Shown here piece after piece: positions 16,052-26,503 of a stretch of 64,000 nt of DNA. The notes under the pieces are model-generated. The model was not told the origin of the DNA, did no database searches, and was given only the letters and a program-made list of their open reading frames with translations. How positions within the stretch are numbered: the first letter of the stretch is position 1; the number at the start of each line of letters is the position of its first letter. Made by a program: the position numbers and the translations under genes. This stretch comes from Pseudomonas fluorescens (GTDB lineage: Bacteria > Pseudomonadota > Gammaproteobacteria > Pseudomonadales > Pseudomonadaceae), in the NCBI RefSeq assembly GCF_000730425.1, contig NZ_CP008896.1, positions 2,480,001 through 2,544,000 of the forward strand, in the 5' to 3' direction.

Positions 16052-16065
16052 ATGCTAATTTGCAT
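16052..16065. promoter_or_regulatory. Repressor operator O3 (autoregulation)
   Basis: ATGC-TAATTT-GCAT is the third member of the ATGC-N6-GCAT dyad class. It lies 36-50 bp upstream of the repressor ATG in the divergent repressor/mutS gap, which fits negative autoregulation. Confidence 0.6.
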
Positions 16066-16213
16066 ATCTTGTGCATGGGGTGTGCCGTTGTACCGGGCTG
16101 TTTGTGAACTGCGAAGCACTGACCTTGCATGTTAACCTTGCCGCCATCGCAAAAAATGCTGGGCCAAGCGCCCCCTTTGCCCCATCACTTTCAACGAATC
16201 TGCCTACTATCCA

Positions 16214-18805
16214 ATGAGTAAAAACACTTCCGATCTGTCCTCCCACACCCCCATGATGCAGCAGTACTGGCGCCTGAAAAACCAGCACCCTGATCAGTTG
16301 ATGTTCTATCGCATGGGCGACTTCTACGAGATCTTCTACGAAGATGCGAAGAAGGCCGCCAAGCTGTTGGACATCACCCTGACCGCGCGCGGGCAGTCGG
16401 CTGGGCAGGCGATTCCGATGTGTGGGATTCCTTATCATTCGCTGGAAGGTTACCTGGCCAAGTTGGTCAAGCTGGGGGAGTCGGTGGTGATCTGCGAGCA
16501 GATCGGCGACCCGGCGACCAGCAAGGGGCCGGTGGAACGCCAGGTGGTGCGGATCATTACCCCTGGAACGGTGAGTGATGAAGCGCTGCTGGATGAGCGC
16601 CGCGACAACCTGATCGCGGCGGTGCTGGGGGATGAGCGGCTGTTTGGCCTGGCGGTGCTGGATATCACCAGTGGCAATTTCACGGTCCTGGAAATCAAGG
16701 GCTGGGAAAACCTGCTGGCGGAACTGGAGCGGATCAACCCGGTGGAGCTGATGATTCCGGATGACTGGCCCAAGGATTTGCCGGCGGAAAAACGCCGTGG
16801 GACCAAACGCCGTGCGCCGTGGGATTTTGAGCGCGATTCGGCGCTGAAAAGTCTGTGCCAGCAATTCTCCGTGCAAGACCTGAAGGGTTTTGGTTGCGAG
16901 ACCCTAACCCTGGCCATTGGCGCCGCTGGCTGCCTGCTCAATTACGCCAAGGAAACCCAACGCACCGCCCTGCCGCATTTGCGCAGCCTGCGCCATGAAC
17001 GCCTGGACGATACGGTGGTGCTCGATGGTGCCAGCCGACGCAACCTGGAACTGGATACCAACCTGGCCGGTGGGCGCGACAATACTCTGCAGTCGGTAGT
17101 CGACCGGTGCCAGACCGCCATGGGCAGCCGCCTGCTGACCCGCTGGCTGAATCGCCCGCTGCGCGACCTGATCGTGCTACAGGCACGCCAGTCGTCCATT
17201 ACCTGCCTGCTGGACGGCTACCGTTTTGAAAAGCTGCAACCGCAGCTCAAGGAAATCGGCGATATCGAGCGGATTCTCGCGCGCATCGGCCTGCGCAATG
17301 CCCGCCCGCGCGACCTGGCGCGCCTGCGTGACGCGCTGGGCGTACTGCCTGAGCTGCAACAGGCGATGACCGAGCTGGAAGCGCCGCACCTGCAGCAACT
17401 TGCCGTCACGGCCAGCACCTACCCCGAACTGGCTGCGCTGCTGGAAAAAGCCATTATCGACAACCCGCCCGCTATCATCCGCGACGGTGGCGTGCTCAAG
17501 ACCGGTTACGACAGTGAGCTGGACGAGCTGCAAGCCTTGAGCGAGAACGCCGGGCAGTTCTTGATTGACCTGGAAGCCCGCGAAAAAGCCCGCACCGGCC
17601 TGGCCAACCTGAAAGTCGGCTACAACCGCGTGCACGGCTACTTTATTGAGTTGCCGAGCAAGCAGGCCGAACAGGCGCCTATCGATTACCAGCGCCGCCA
17701 GACACTCAAGGGCGCCGAACGCTTCATCACACCCGAGCTGAAGGAATTCGAAGACAAGGCGCTGTCGGCCAAGAGCCGCGCCCTGGCCCGGGAAAAGATG
17801 CTCTATGAGGCCTTGCTCGAAGACCTGATCGGCAAGCTGGCACCGCTGCAGGACACGGCCGCGGCCCTGGCCGAGCTGGATGTATTGAGCAACCTGGGGG
17901 AACGCGCCCTCAACCTTGACCTGAACTGTCCACGCTTTGTCAGCGAACCGTGCATGCGCATCGTGCAGGGTCGCCATCCGGTGGTGGAGCAAGTGCTGAC
18001 CACGCCATTCGTGGCCAACGACCTGTCGCTGGATGACGATAAGCGGATGCTGGTGATCACCGGTCCGAACATGGGCGGTAAATCCACCTACATGCGCCAG
18101 ACTGCATTGATCGTGTTGCTGGCGCATATCGGCAGCTTCGTGCCGGCGGCCAGTTGCGAGTTGTCCCTGGTAGACCGCATCTTTACCCGTATCGGCTCCA
18201 GCGACGACCTGGCCGGTGGCCGTTCGACCTTTATGGTGGAAATGAGCGAAACCGCCAACATCCTGCACAACGCCACCGACCGCAGCCTGGTGCTGATGGA
18301 TGAAGTGGGGCGCGGCACCAGTACATTCGACGGTTTGTCCCTGGCCTGGGCCGCCGCCGAGCGCTTGGCGCACTTGCGAGCCTATACGCTGTTCGCCACC
18401 CACTACTTTGAACTGACCGTACTGCCGGAAAGCGAGCCACTGGTGGCCAACGTGCATCTCAATGCCACCGAGCACAATGAACGCATCGTATTCCTGCACC
18501 ATGTGCTGCCAGGCCCGGCCAGCCAGAGTTACGGCCTGGCCGTGGCGCAACTGGCCGGTGTGCCGAACGACGTGATCCTGCGTGCCCGCGAGCATCTCAG
18601 CCGCCTGGAAACCACGGCCCTTCCCCATGAAACCGTAGTTGCCAGCCCAGCCAAGGCCGCCAGCAAACCTGCGGCACCACACCAGAGCGATCTGTTCGCC
18701 AGCCTGCCCCATCCCGTGCTGGATGAGTTGGCAAAGCTTGACCTGGATGACTTGACACCGCGCAAAGCGCTCGAAATGTTATATGCACTGAAGACTCGGA
18801 TATAA
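16214..18805 (+). CDS. mutS: DNA mismatch repair protein MutS
   Basis: MutS recognises mispairs and small loops and recruits MutL. The 863-residue protein has the mismatch-reading motif ..[17 protein letters not shown].. (Phe-x-Glu near residue 40), core and clamp domains, and the ATPase with [13 protein letters not shown] (near residue 618) and ..[18 protein letters not shown]... It is full length. It starts at ATG 16214 and is read away from the tailocin repressor. It marks the right border of the tailocin, the known mutS/cinA hot spot for R-tailocins in this group. Confidence 0.98.
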   Translation: MSKNTSDLSSHTPMMQQYWRLKNQHPDQLMFYRMGDFYEIFYEDAKKAAKLLDITLTARGQSAGQAIPMCGIPYHSLEGYLAKLVKLGESVVICEQIGDPATSKGPVERQVVRIITPGTVSDEALLDERRDNLIAAVLGDERLFGLAVLDITSGNFTVLEIKGWENLLAELERINPVELMIPDDWPKDLPAEKRRGTKRRAPWDFERDSALKSLCQQFSVQDLKGFGCETLTLAIGAAGCLLNYAKETQRTALPHLRSLRHERLDDTVVLDGASRRNLELDTNLAGGRDNTLQSVVDRCQTAMGSRLLTRWLNRPLRDLIVLQARQSSITCLLDGYRFEKLQPQLKEIGDIERILARIGLRNARPRDLARLRDALGVLPELQQAMTELEAPHLQQLAVTASTYPELAALLEKAIIDNPPAIIRDGGVLKTGYDSELDELQALSENAGQFLIDLEAREKARTGLANLKVGYNRVHGYFIELPSKQAEQAPIDYQRRQTLKGAERFITPELKEFEDKALSAKSRALAREKMLYEALLEDLIGKLAPLQDTAAALAELDVLSNLGERALNLDLNCPRFVSEPCMRIVQGRHPVVEQVLTTPFVANDLSLDDDKRMLVITGPNMGGKSTYMRQTALIVLLAHIGSFVPAASCELSLVDRIFTRIGSSDDLAGGRSTFMVEMSETANILHNATDRSLVLMDEVGRGTSTFDGLSLAWAAAERLAHLRAYTLFATHYFELTVLPESEPLVANVHLNATEHNERIVFLHHVLPGPASQSYGLAVAQLAGVPNDVILRAREHLSRLETTALPHETVVASPAKAASKPAAPHQSDLFASLPHPVLDELAKLDLDDLTPRKALEMLYALKTRI

Positions 18806-18947
18806 CGCAGACGCTTGCAAGCTGGTAGACTCTCGCGCGGTTTGGGATGCTGCGGGCTTTTAGCCTGGCCTGCAGACTATCGCTCCCGAACCTCGCGAAC
18901 CCTGCCACAAGGGGTTTCGCTGCCGCCGCCTGAGGAGAGAATTAGAA

Positions 18948-19271
18948 ATGACCTTCGTCGTCACCGACAACTGCATCAAGTGCAAGTACACCGACTGCGT
19001 AGAAGTGTGTCCGGTGGACTGCTTTTACGAAGGGCCGAACTTCCTGGTAATCCACCCGGATGAGTGCATTGACTGCGCCCTGTGTGAGCCGGAATGCCCG
19101 GCCGTTGCGATTTTCTCCGAGGATGAAGTCCCGGATGAGATGCAGGAATTTATTCAGTTGAACGTCGAGCTGGCGGAAATCTGGCCAAACATCACTGAGA
19201 AGAAAGACTCGCTGCCAGACGCAGCCGAGTGGGATGGCGTAAAAGGCAAGATCAAAGACCTCGAACGCTGA
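18948..19271 (+). CDS. fdxA: Seven-iron ferredoxin FdxA
   Basis: A 107-residue soluble electron carrier with one [3Fe-4S] and one [4Fe-4S] cluster. The N-terminal half holds the cysteine patterns [17 protein letters not shown] and [12 protein letters not shown]. The acidic C-terminal half is typical of Azotobacter-type ferredoxin I. GAGGAGAG precedes ATG 18948. It sits 142 bp after mutS, in the order mutS-fdxA-rsmZ as in P. aeruginosa. The 142-bp gap holds nothing I can name. Confidence 0.97.
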   Translation: MTFVVTDNCIKCKYTDCVEVCPVDCFYEGPNFLVIHPDECIDCALCEPECPAVAIFSEDEVPDEMQEFIQLNVELAEIWPNITEKKDSLPDAAEWDGVKGKIKDLER

Positions 19272-19288
19272 TCGCCTCGCGCCTCTCC

Positions 19289-19313
19289 AAAAGGCCCCTT
19301 GCGGGCCTTTTTG
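19289..19313 (+). terminator. Terminator of fdxA
   Basis: AAAAGGCCC-CTTGC-GGGCCTTTTT hairpin 18 bp after the fdxA stop codon. Confidence 0.85.
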
Positions 19314-19349
19314 CGTTTCTGGAGGCTGGTGGTTCACTTTTCTACAGGC

Positions 19350-19482
19350 AAAAAAAAGGGGCGGTTTGACCCGCCCACATTTTTTCCCTAGTCCCTGTGT
19401 TCCTTTTCATCATCCTGATGAATCGCATCCTGCGAGGTTCCCTGAGTCATCGTTCCTTGATGACTGTGTCAGTCCGTGGACA
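19350..19482 (-). ncRNA. rsmZ: Regulatory small RNA RsmZ
   Basis: RsmZ sequesters the translational repressors RsmA/RsmE in the Gac/Rsm cascade. Read on the minus strand, the roughly 133-nt RNA starts UGUCCACGGACUGACACAG and contains eight GGA motifs. Most are in or next to hairpin loops (for example AUCAAGGAACGAU, GCAGGAUGC, AUCAGGAUGAU). It ends in the GGGCGGGUCAAACCGCCC terminator with eight U residues. Sequence and placement next to fdxA match RsmZ of P. protegens and P. aeruginosa as I remember them. A TAATAT -10 box lies just upstream of the proposed 5' end, and the GacA site is at 19655-19672. Confidence 0.93.
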
Positions 19483-19654
19483 CAGGGCTGATATTAGAGA
19501 CTTCCCGAACAAGTTCAACGGGATCCATTCTCAAGCACAACCCGCTACGGCGTTCGCCAATCAAAAAATAAATGTTATTTTTCAATAATATAGAAATATA
19601 TCCGAGTGATTCGAGGCATCCCGGCGCGGTTAAAAAACCAAACACTTACGAAAA

Positions 19655-19672
19655 AGTAAGCGAATGCTTACA
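19655..19672 (-). promoter_or_regulatory. GacA upstream activating sequence of rsmZ
   Basis: On the minus strand TGTAAG-CATTCG-CTTACT matches the GacA box TGTAAG-N6-CTTACA at 11 of 12 fixed positions. It lies about 173 bp upstream of the rsmZ start, the long spacing known for GacA-driven rsm genes. Confidence 0.88.
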
Positions 19673-19726
19673 CCGCCCATTAGGGAAATGCGCACTCCGC
19701 CTCCCAAAAGGTTTACGCCAGACATT

Positions 19727-19752
19727 AAAAAGCCCCGACAGGGTCGAGGCTT
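19727..19752 (-). terminator. Terminator of apbC
   Basis: On the minus strand AAGCCTCGAC-CCT-GTCGGGGCTTTTT forms a hairpin with T-run, starting 17 bp beyond the apbC stop codon. It protects the rsmZ promoter region from read-through. Confidence 0.8.
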
Positions 19753-19769
19753 CTATACCTTCAGGCCGA

Positions 19770-20864
19770 TCAGTCGTCGCTGACAGTGATGGTCGGCATT
19801 GCCTGGGAACCGGCTTCCTGCAAGACAATCCGCGCACCCACGTGGCGGGCCAGTTCCTGGTAAACCATGGCGATCTGCCCATCGGGCTCGGCGATCACCG
19901 TCGGCCTGCCGCCATCGGCTTGCTCACGAATGCCCATCGACAGCGGCAACGACGCCAGGAGCTCAACGCCATATTGGGTCGCAAGCTTCTCGCCGCCGCC
20001 TTCACCAAACAAATGCTCGGCATGGCCGCAGTTGGAACAGATGTGCACCGCCATGTTTTCCACCACACCCAGCACCGGGATGTTGACCTTGCGGAACATC
20101 TCCACGCCCTTGCGTGCGTCGAGCAGCGCCAGGTCCTGGGGCGTGGTGACAATCACCGAGCCAGCCACCGGTACTTTTTGCGCCAGGGTCAGCTGGATAT
20201 CGCCGGTGCCCGGCGGCATATCGATCACCAGGTAGTCCAGGTTGCCCCAGTCTGTCTGCATCACCAACTGCATCAAGGCCCCGGACACCATCGGCCCACG
20301 CCAGACCATCGGCGTGTTGTCATCCGTCAGGAACGCCATCGACATGACTTCCACACCATGGGCCTGGATCGGCACGAACCACTTCTGGTCCTTGATCTTC
20401 GGTCGCGAACCTTCGGCAATGCCGAACATCACGCCTTGGCTGGGGCCATAGATATCGGCGTCGAGAATCCCCACCCGTGCCCCTTCACGGGCCAGGGCCA
20501 GGGCCAGGTTGGCCGCGGTGGTCGACTTGCCCACCCCCCCCTTGCCGGACGCCACGGCCACCACGTTCTTGACGTTGGCCAGGCCTGGGATCTGCGCCTG
20601 GGCCTTGTGTGCAGCAATCACGCACTGGATATCGACATTGGCCGAGCGCACACCGTCCAGGCCTTCGATGGCCATTTGCAGCATCTGCGCCCAGCCACTC
20701 TTGAACAGGCCTGCGGCGTAGCCCAGTTCAAGCTGGACCGTGACCCGGTCGCCCTGTACATCAATGGCCCGGACACAGCCGGCGCTGACCGGGTCCTGGT
20801 TCAGGTAAGGGTCGGTGTACTGGCGAAGAACGGCTTCCACCGCTGCGCGATTGACGGCGCTCAT
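19770..20864 (-). CDS. apbC: Iron-sulfur cluster carrier protein ApbC (Mrp)
   Basis: This is a P-loop ATPase that carries Fe-S clusters to apoproteins. The 364-residue protein has an N-terminal MIP18-like domain (residues 1-80), the deviant Walker A motif GKGGVGKST near residue 107 and the cluster-binding pair in ..HICSNCGHAEHLFG.. near residue 284. It is divergent from metG, a gene pair conserved in pseudomonads (PA3481-PA3482 in PAO1). Its downstream neighbour here is rsmZ. Confidence 0.96.
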   Translation of the reverse strand: MSAVNRAAVEAVLRQYTDPYLNQDPVSAGCVRAIDVQGDRVTVQLELGYAAGLFKSGWAQMLQMAIEGLDGVRSANVDIQCVIAAHKAQAQIPGLANVKNVVAVASGKGGVGKSTTAANLALALAREGARVGILDADIYGPSQGVMFGIAEGSRPKIKDQKWFVPIQAHGVEVMSMAFLTDDNTPMVWRGPMVSGALMQLVMQTDWGNLDYLVIDMPPGTGDIQLTLAQKVPVAGSVIVTTPQDLALLDARKGVEMFRKVNIPVLGVVENMAVHICSNCGHAEHLFGEGGGEKLATQYGVELLASLPLSMGIREQADGGRPTVIAEPDGQIAMVYQELARHVGARIVLQEAGSQAMPTITVSDD

Positions 20865-21035
20865 GGGCTACTCCCGGAAAAGACAGACTAAAACAGGCGG
20901 CTATCCTAACCGTTCCGAGGCGCGAGGGGCATGCTTTCGCGACATTGGAAAACGCTGAAACAGCCTCACGGGGTGAAATAAATTTCCCGGCGCTTTATAG
21001 TGGCCGACCTCCGTTTCATCAAGTAGCCGAGCCCC

Positions 21036-23087
21036 ATGTCCGAGCCACGCAAGATCCTCGTCACCAGCGCCCTGCCCTATGCCAATGGTTCCATCCATCT
21101 TGGCCATATGCTTGAGTACATCCAGACCGATATGTGGGTGCGCTTCCAGAAGCATCGCGGCAATCAATGCATTTATGTCTGCGCGGACGACGCCCACGGT
21201 TCGGCCATCATGTTGCGCGCCGAAAAGGAAGGCATCACCCCGGAACAACTGATCGCCAACGTCCAGGCTGAACATAGCGCCGACTTTGCCGAGTTCCTGG
21301 TGGACTTCGACAACTTCCACTCGACCCACGCCGAAGAAAACCGCGAGCTGTCGAGCCAGATCTACCTGAAACTGCGTGACGCTGGGCACATCGCCACTCG
21401 CTCGATCACCCAGTATTTCGACCCGGAAAAGAAAATGTTCCTGGCCGACCGCTTCATCAAGGGCACCTGCCCCAAGTGCGGAACCGAAGACCAGTACGGC
21501 GACAACTGCGAAAAATGCGGCGCTACCTATGCGCCGACCGACCTGAAGGATCCGAAGTCAGCGATCTCGGGCGCCACCCCGGTACTCAAGGATTCCCAGC
21601 ACTTCTTCTTCAAACTCCCGGATTTCCAGGAGATGCTGCAAACCTGGACCCGCAGTGGCACCCTGCAGGACGCCGTGGCAAACAAGATCGCCGAATGGCT
21701 GGATGCCGGCCTGCAACAGTGGGACATCTCCCGCGATGCGCCGTACTTCGGCTTCGAGATCCCCGACGAGCCGGGCAAGTACTTCTATGTATGGCTGGAC
21801 GCGCCGATCGGCTACATGGCCAGCTTCAAGAACCTCTGCGACCGTACGCCTGCGCTTGATTTCGATGCGTTCTGGGGCAAGGACTCCACTGCCGAGCTGT
21901 ACCACTTCATCGGCAAGGACATCGTCAACTTCCACGCCCTGTTCTGGCCGGCCATGCTCGAAGGCTCGGGCTACCGCAAGCCGACCGGCATCGCCGTACA
22001 CGGCTACCTCACAGTCAATGGCCAGAAGATGTCCAAGTCCCGTGGCACCTTTATCAAGGCGCGCACCTACCTGGACCACCTGTCGCCGGAATACCTGCGC
22101 TACTACTACGCGTCCAAGCTGGGCCGTGGCGTCGACGACCTGGACCTGAACCTGGAAGACTTCGTACAGAAGGTCAACTCGGACCTGGTGGGTAAGGTGG
22201 TCAACATCGCCAGCCGTTGCGCCGGATTCATCCACAAGGGCAACGCCGGCATGATGGTGCCGGTCAACGCCGCGCCGGAGCTGACCGACGCCTTCCTGGC
22301 CGCTGCGCCAAGCATTGCCGACGCCTATGAAGCCCGCGACTTTGCCCGCGCCATGCGCGAGATCATGGGCCTGGCCGATCGCGCCAACGCCTGGATCGCC
22401 GACAAGGCACCGTGGTCGCTGAACAAGCAGGAAGGCAAGCAGGATGAAGTCCAGGCCATCTGCGCCACCGGCATCAACCTGTTCCGCCAGTTGGTGATCT
22501 TCCTCAAGCCGGTGCTGCCGTTGCTGGCCGCTGACGCCGAGGCGTTCCTCAACGTCGCTCCGTTGACCTGGAATGACCACGCCAGCCTGCTCAACAACCA
22601 TCAACTCAACGAGTTCAAGCCGCTAATGACCCGTATCGACCCGGTCAAGGTACAGGCCATGACGGACGCCTCCAAGGAAGACCTGACCGCCAGCCAGACC
22701 GACACCGGCGAAGCTGCCCCAGCGGGCAATGGCGAATTGGCCAAGGATCCGCTGTCGCCGGAAATCGATTTCGATGCGTTCGCTGCGGTGGATCTGCGGG
22801 TCGCGCTGATCATCAAGGCCGAAGCCGTGGAAGGCGCCGACAAGCTGTTGCGCCTGACCCTGGATATCGGTGACGAGCAACGCAACGTGTTCTCCGGGAT
22901 CAAGAGTGCCTACCCGGACCCGTCCAAACTCGACGGTCGCCTGACCATGATGATCGCCAACCTCAAGCCACGGAAAATGAAGTTCGGCATCTCGGAGGGC
23001 ATGGTGATGGCGGCAGGTCCCGGCGGTGAAGAAATCTACCTGCTCAGCCCCGACAGCGGCGCCAAGCCTGGCCAACGCATCAAGTGA
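21036..23087 (+). CDS. metG: Methionyl-tRNA synthetase
   Basis: It charges tRNA-Met with methionine in the cytoplasm. The 683-residue enzyme shows the class I HIGH-type sequence ..[16 protein letters not shown].., a zinc knuckle (..[18 protein letters not shown].., residues 146-163), the KMSKS loop ..[11 protein letters not shown].. near residue 330 and a C-terminal tRNA-binding domain (from about residue 580, ..[20 protein letters not shown]..). It is full length and starts at ATG 21036. Confidence 0.98.
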   Translation: MSEPRKILVTSALPYANGSIHLGHMLEYIQTDMWVRFQKHRGNQCIYVCADDAHGSAIMLRAEKEGITPEQLIANVQAEHSADFAEFLVDFDNFHSTHAEENRELSSQIYLKLRDAGHIATRSITQYFDPEKKMFLADRFIKGTCPKCGTEDQYGDNCEKCGATYAPTDLKDPKSAISGATPVLKDSQHFFFKLPDFQEMLQTWTRSGTLQDAVANKIAEWLDAGLQQWDISRDAPYFGFEIPDEPGKYFYVWLDAPIGYMASFKNLCDRTPALDFDAFWGKDSTAELYHFIGKDIVNFHALFWPAMLEGSGYRKPTGIAVHGYLTVNGQKMSKSRGTFIKARTYLDHLSPEYLRYYYASKLGRGVDDLDLNLEDFVQKVNSDLVGKVVNIASRCAGFIHKGNAGMMVPVNAAPELTDAFLAAAPSIADAYEARDFARAMREIMGLADRANAWIADKAPWSLNKQEGKQDEVQAICATGINLFRQLVIFLKPVLPLLAADAEAFLNVAPLTWNDHASLLNNHQLNEFKPLMTRIDPVKVQAMTDASKEDLTASQTDTGEAAPAGNGELAKDPLSPEIDFDAFAAVDLRVALIIKAEAVEGADKLLRLTLDIGDEQRNVFSGIKSAYPDPSKLDGRLTMMIANLKPRKMKFGISEGMVMAAGPGGEEIYLLSPDSGAKPGQRIK

Positions 23088-23195
23088 CCTCACACCTGCC
23101 CTGTTGCGGTGATTGGCCGCGACAGGGCGGTTTGCGCTAGTACCCTCTCCCTGCTTGCCGGATAATCAGGCTCTGTTTGCTTAACCGGCCCGACC

Positions 23196-23747
23196 ATGAC
23201 CGAAATGCTTGTCGCCCTTCTCAGCGCCGCCCTGATCAGCCAGTACGTGCTGCGTCTGTCGCTGCCTGTTGATCCCCGGCTGGAGCGACGGCGGGTGCAT
23301 GCCCTCGGGTTGGCGACCACGCTGTTGGTCGTCTTCAGCGGCATCTGCGGCTATCTGCTTGATCACTTTGTATTGCAACCTTTGGCGTTGGACGCGTTAT
23401 GGCTGTTTGCCCATGTGCCCGTGGTGGTCCTGTTGAGCCAGCCGTTGCTGAATGGGCTTTCCCGCTGCGTGCCCGCACTGCCCTTCGATGGATTATGGGT
23501 ACCGATGCTGGCTAGCACCGGCGTACTCAGCGTGGCACTCCTTAGCCCGGGCACTGCCAGCAAGCTGATCTATAGCCTGGGCATCGGCCCGGCGTTCTGG
23601 CTGACCCTCAGTCTGTTCAACGACCTGCGCCAGCGAATAGACGAAAACGATATCCCCCGGCCCTTCAAAGGCCTGCCCGTGGACCTGCTGAGTGCCGGGC
23701 TACTGGCCGTGGCGTTCCTGGGCTTAAACGCAATGATCAAACCATGA
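23196..23747 (+). CDS. rnfA: RnfA-like membrane subunit, degenerate
   Basis: The 183-residue six-segment membrane protein is clearly related to RnfA/RsxA in its C-terminal half (..[33 protein letters not shown]). It lacks the family cysteines: where RnfA has GLCPF near residue 25 this protein has SLPVDPR, and TNCAVLG is replaced by ASTGVLS. Those cysteines are thought to hold an intramembrane [2Fe-2S] cluster. It overlaps rnfB by 4 bp (ATGA). Either it works without that cluster, or the complex is decaying. Confidence 0.85.
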   Translation: MTEMLVALLSAALISQYVLRLSLPVDPRLERRRVHALGLATTLLVVFSGICGYLLDHFVLQPLALDALWLFAHVPVVVLLSQPLLNGLSRCVPALPFDGLWVPMLASTGVLSVALLSPGTASKLIYSLGIGPAFWLTLSLFNDLRQRIDENDIPRPFKGLPVDLLSAGLLAVAFLGLNAMIKP

Positions 23748-24949
23748 GCCTGATTCAACGTATCGACGCCCTGCTGCCCCAGACCCAATGCGGCAAATGC
23801 GGGCACCCAGGTTGCCGCCCCTACGCCGAGGGTATCGCCCAGGGCGAGGCCATCAACAAGTGCCCGCCGGGCGGCACGCAAACCATTGCCGAGCTGGCGC
23901 AGCTGTTGGACCTGCTGCCCCTGAAGCTGGACAGCACCCGTGGCGAGGCCCCCGCGCAGATTGCGTTTATCCGCGAGGCCGAGTGCATCGGCTGCACCAA
24001 GTGCATCCAGGCCTGCCCGGTGGATGCGATTGTCGGCGCGGCCAAGCTGATGCACACCGTGATCGTTGATGAATGCACCGGCTGCGACTTGTGTGTCGCG
24101 CCTTGCCCGGTGGATTGCATCGACATGCTGCCACTGCCCCACACAGTGCTGCCGATTGTCGCGGGCTACGCCAGCACCGCCGAAGAGCATCAGGCGCGTG
24201 CGACCAAGCGTGATCGCGCCAGGCGCCGCTTCGAACAGCGCAATGCGCGACTCCAACGCGAAGAAGAGCACAAGCTGGCGGAACGCCTGGCCCGCAGCAA
24301 ACGCCCGGTCCCCAGCGCAGAGTTCAACAGCGATCCCCTACAGGCCGCCGTCGAACGCGTGCGCGCGCAAAAAGCCGCAGATACCGACGCTGCGTTAAAA
24401 AAGGCCAAGGTCAACCTGGCGATGAGCCGGGCACAATTGCACAAGTCACTGAAAGCGTTTGGTCATCCGCCGACCTTTGATCAGCAGTCGCAGTTGATCA
24501 CCCTGCAGCAGCAATTTGAATCCGCCGAACAGGCCCTGGCCGCACTCGAAATCAACGTCCCTCCCGCAGCGATCCCGCAGGCCAGTAAAGATCCCGAGCT
24601 CAAGCGGGCAAAAATCCAGCTGGCCATGCGTCGCGCCGAGCTGAAAAAAGCCCAGGACACCCTCGCCGGTGCCGAACAACTGGCCACACTGGGCGCAGCC
24701 CTGGCCGCCGCTGAACAGGCCTTGCACGCGGCCGAAGAAAGGTCCGACCAGCCCCGGCCTGACCTGCAACGTATCGAGAAGCGGCCCATCGACAGCCAGC
24801 TTCGCCACTTGAAGACGGCGCTGGCCTATGCTCGCGCCGACCTGAGCAGACTCGAGCGCCAGCCCGACAGCAGTACAACCGAGCTGATGAGCGCCAGGCA
24901 ACGACTGGCCGATGCCCAACGGTTGGTGGATAAACATGTCGGTGCCTGA
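23744..24949 (+). CDS. rnfB: RnfB-like ferredoxin subunit with long C-terminal extension
   Basis: The 401-residue protein carries an Fes-type cluster motif (..[24 protein letters not shown], residues 15-44) and two [4Fe-4S] motifs (..[15 protein letters not shown].. and ..[15 protein letters not shown].., residues 83-125). It differs from ordinary RnfB in two ways. The N-terminal membrane anchor is missing, since the protein begins directly at [11 protein letters not shown]. Residues 150-401 are an Ala/Glu/Lys/Arg-rich coiled-coil resembling the repeat tail of gammaproteobacterial RnfC. No rnfC gene lies between it and rnfD. Confidence 0.88.
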   Translation: MSLIQRIDALLPQTQCGKCGHPGCRPYAEGIAQGEAINKCPPGGTQTIAELAQLLDLLPLKLDSTRGEAPAQIAFIREAECIGCTKCIQACPVDAIVGAAKLMHTVIVDECTGCDLCVAPCPVDCIDMLPLPHTVLPIVAGYASTAEEHQARATKRDRARRRFEQRNARLQREEEHKLAERLARSKRPVPSAEFNSDPLQAAVERVRAQKAADTDAALKKAKVNLAMSRAQLHKSLKAFGHPPTFDQQSQLITLQQQFESAEQALAALEINVPPAAIPQASKDPELKRAKIQLAMRRAELKKAQDTLAGAEQLATLGAALAAAEQALHAAEERSDQPRPDLQRIEKRPIDSQLRHLKTALAYARADLSRLERQPDSSTTELMSARQRLADAQRLVDKHVGA

Positions 24950-25901
24950 AGTTGTCCAGCGCCAGCAACAGGCCATGCAGCGCCTGTTAATGGCCGCAAT
25001 ACCCGGCTTGCTCGTGCTGTTCTGGCTGTATGGCTGGGGCGTGTTGATCAATCTGTTGCTGGCGGGCACCTGTGCCTGGGCAGTGGAGGCAGGGATACGC
25101 CGGTTGCACGAGCAAGGCTCGCGCGACCTGAGCGGTCTGGTCAGTGCGGTGTTGCTGGCCCTGGCGCTACCACCTTATTGCCCATGGTGGATATGCCTGG
25201 GCGCCGTCAGCAGTGCATTGCTATTGGGTAAACACCTGTATGGCGGCAAGCAGAACCCCTTCAACCCGGCCATGGTCGGTTATGCGCTGATGCTGCTGGC
25301 CTTCCCCCAGCCAATGACCCACTGGCCAGCATCCCACGATTTTGACCTGCTGGCAGGCCTGCAACAAGTGCTCGGCCTGCACGGCGAGACCGCTGATGCA
25401 TGGGCCCGGGCCACGGCGCTGGATGCCTTGCGCATCAATAACAGCCTGACCGTCGATGAGCTGTTTGCCCGCAACCCGGCTTTCGGCCAGGTCGCCGGTA
25501 AAGGCAGCGAGTGGGTGAACCTGGCATTTCTCGCCGGCGGCCTCTTTTTACTGCAACAACGGGTCTTCAGCTGGCACGCTCCGGTGGGCATGCTCGCCAG
25601 CTTGTTTGTCATCAGTCTGTTGTGCTGGAACGGCTCGGGTTCGGACTCCCACGGTTCGCCGTTGTTTCATCTATTGACCGGAGCCACCATGCTCGGGGCG
25701 TTCTTTATCGTCACCGAGCCAGTGTCGGGCGCGAAAAGTGCGCGGGCACGCTTGCTGTTTGGTGTGGGCGTGGGATTGCTGACCTACCTGATCCGCACCT
25801 GGGGCAGCTACCCGGATGGCGTGGCGTTCGCAGTGCTAATGATGAACCTGGCCGTACCGGCATTGGAGCGCTGGACGCGGTCACAGGCGGTGGATACATG
25901 A
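24936..25901 (+). CDS. rnfD: RnfD-like membrane flavoprotein subunit
   Basis: The 321-residue protein has about eight to ten membrane segments and the RnfD/NqrB motifs ..[18 protein letters not shown].. near residue 103 and ..[20 protein letters not shown]... The sequence ..[10 protein letters not shown].. near residue 160 keeps a threonine at the place where FMN is covalently attached in this family. ATG 24936 overlaps rnfB by 14 bp, and the stop codon overlaps rnfG (ATGA). Confidence 0.88.
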   Translation: MSVPEVVQRQQQAMQRLLMAAIPGLLVLFWLYGWGVLINLLLAGTCAWAVEAGIRRLHEQGSRDLSGLVSAVLLALALPPYCPWWICLGAVSSALLLGKHLYGGKQNPFNPAMVGYALMLLAFPQPMTHWPASHDFDLLAGLQQVLGLHGETADAWARATALDALRINNSLTVDELFARNPAFGQVAGKGSEWVNLAFLAGGLFLLQQRVFSWHAPVGMLASLFVISLLCWNGSGSDSHGSPLFHLLTGATMLGAFFIVTEPVSGAKSARARLLFGVGVGLLTYLIRTWGSYPDGVAFAVLMMNLAVPALERWTRSQAVDT

Positions 25902-26503
25902 AGCACGCCTCTCAAGCCGTGATCGTGCTGCTGATCGCCGTCGGCGCAGTGGGCCTGACGGTTGGCCTACAGCAGATGACCGCCAAGCCGATTGCCGCGC
26001 AACAGCGTGAGATGCAAAGTCAGGCGCTGCTGGATGTGCTGCCCGTTGGCAGCTATGACAATCAACCACTGGAGCGCCCTCTAGGTATCACGCCAAGCGT
26101 GCTGGACAACAGTCAACTGCTGGGTGGCTACCTCGCGAGCTTGGCCGGCAAACCCAATGTTGTTGTGCTGCGCTCACAGGTCAATGGCTATGGTGGGCGC
26201 ATCGAATTGCTGATTGCCATCGACCGCAACGCCAAGTTACTCGGCGTAAAGACCCTGGCGCACGCGGAAACGCCGAGCCTGGGCGGGCACATCGGTGAAC
26301 CCGGCAACGCGTGGCTGGCCTCGTTCAAGGGCCTGTCGCGGGAGAATCCACCGGCTTGGGCGCTGAAGAAAGACCGCGGCCAGTTCGATCAGATGGCCGG
26401 TGCGACCATCACGTCCCGTGCGGTGATCAATGCGCTCCATGATGCCTTGCGTTACTTTGACGAGCATCGCCAGACGCTGCTGGAGACCACCAGCCATGAC
26501 TAG
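25898..26503 (+). CDS. rnfG: RnfG-like flavoprotein subunit
   Basis: The 201-residue protein has one N-terminal membrane helix (residues 7-24) and a periplasmic FMN-binding domain. The motif ..QMAGATITSRAVINAL.. near residue 166 keeps the threonine (SGAT-T type) used for covalent FMN. ..HAETPSLGGHIGEP.. near residue 125 is also family-typical. It overlaps rnfD by 4 bp and rnfE by 8 bp. Confidence 0.9.
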   Translation: MKHASQAVIVLLIAVGAVGLTVGLQQMTAKPIAAQQREMQSQALLDVLPVGSYDNQPLERPLGITPSVLDNSQLLGGYLASLAGKPNVVVLRSQVNGYGGRIELLIAIDRNAKLLGVKTLAHAETPSLGGHIGEPGNAWLASFKGLSRENPPAWALKKDRGQFDQMAGATITSRAVINALHDALRYFDEHRQTLLETTSHD

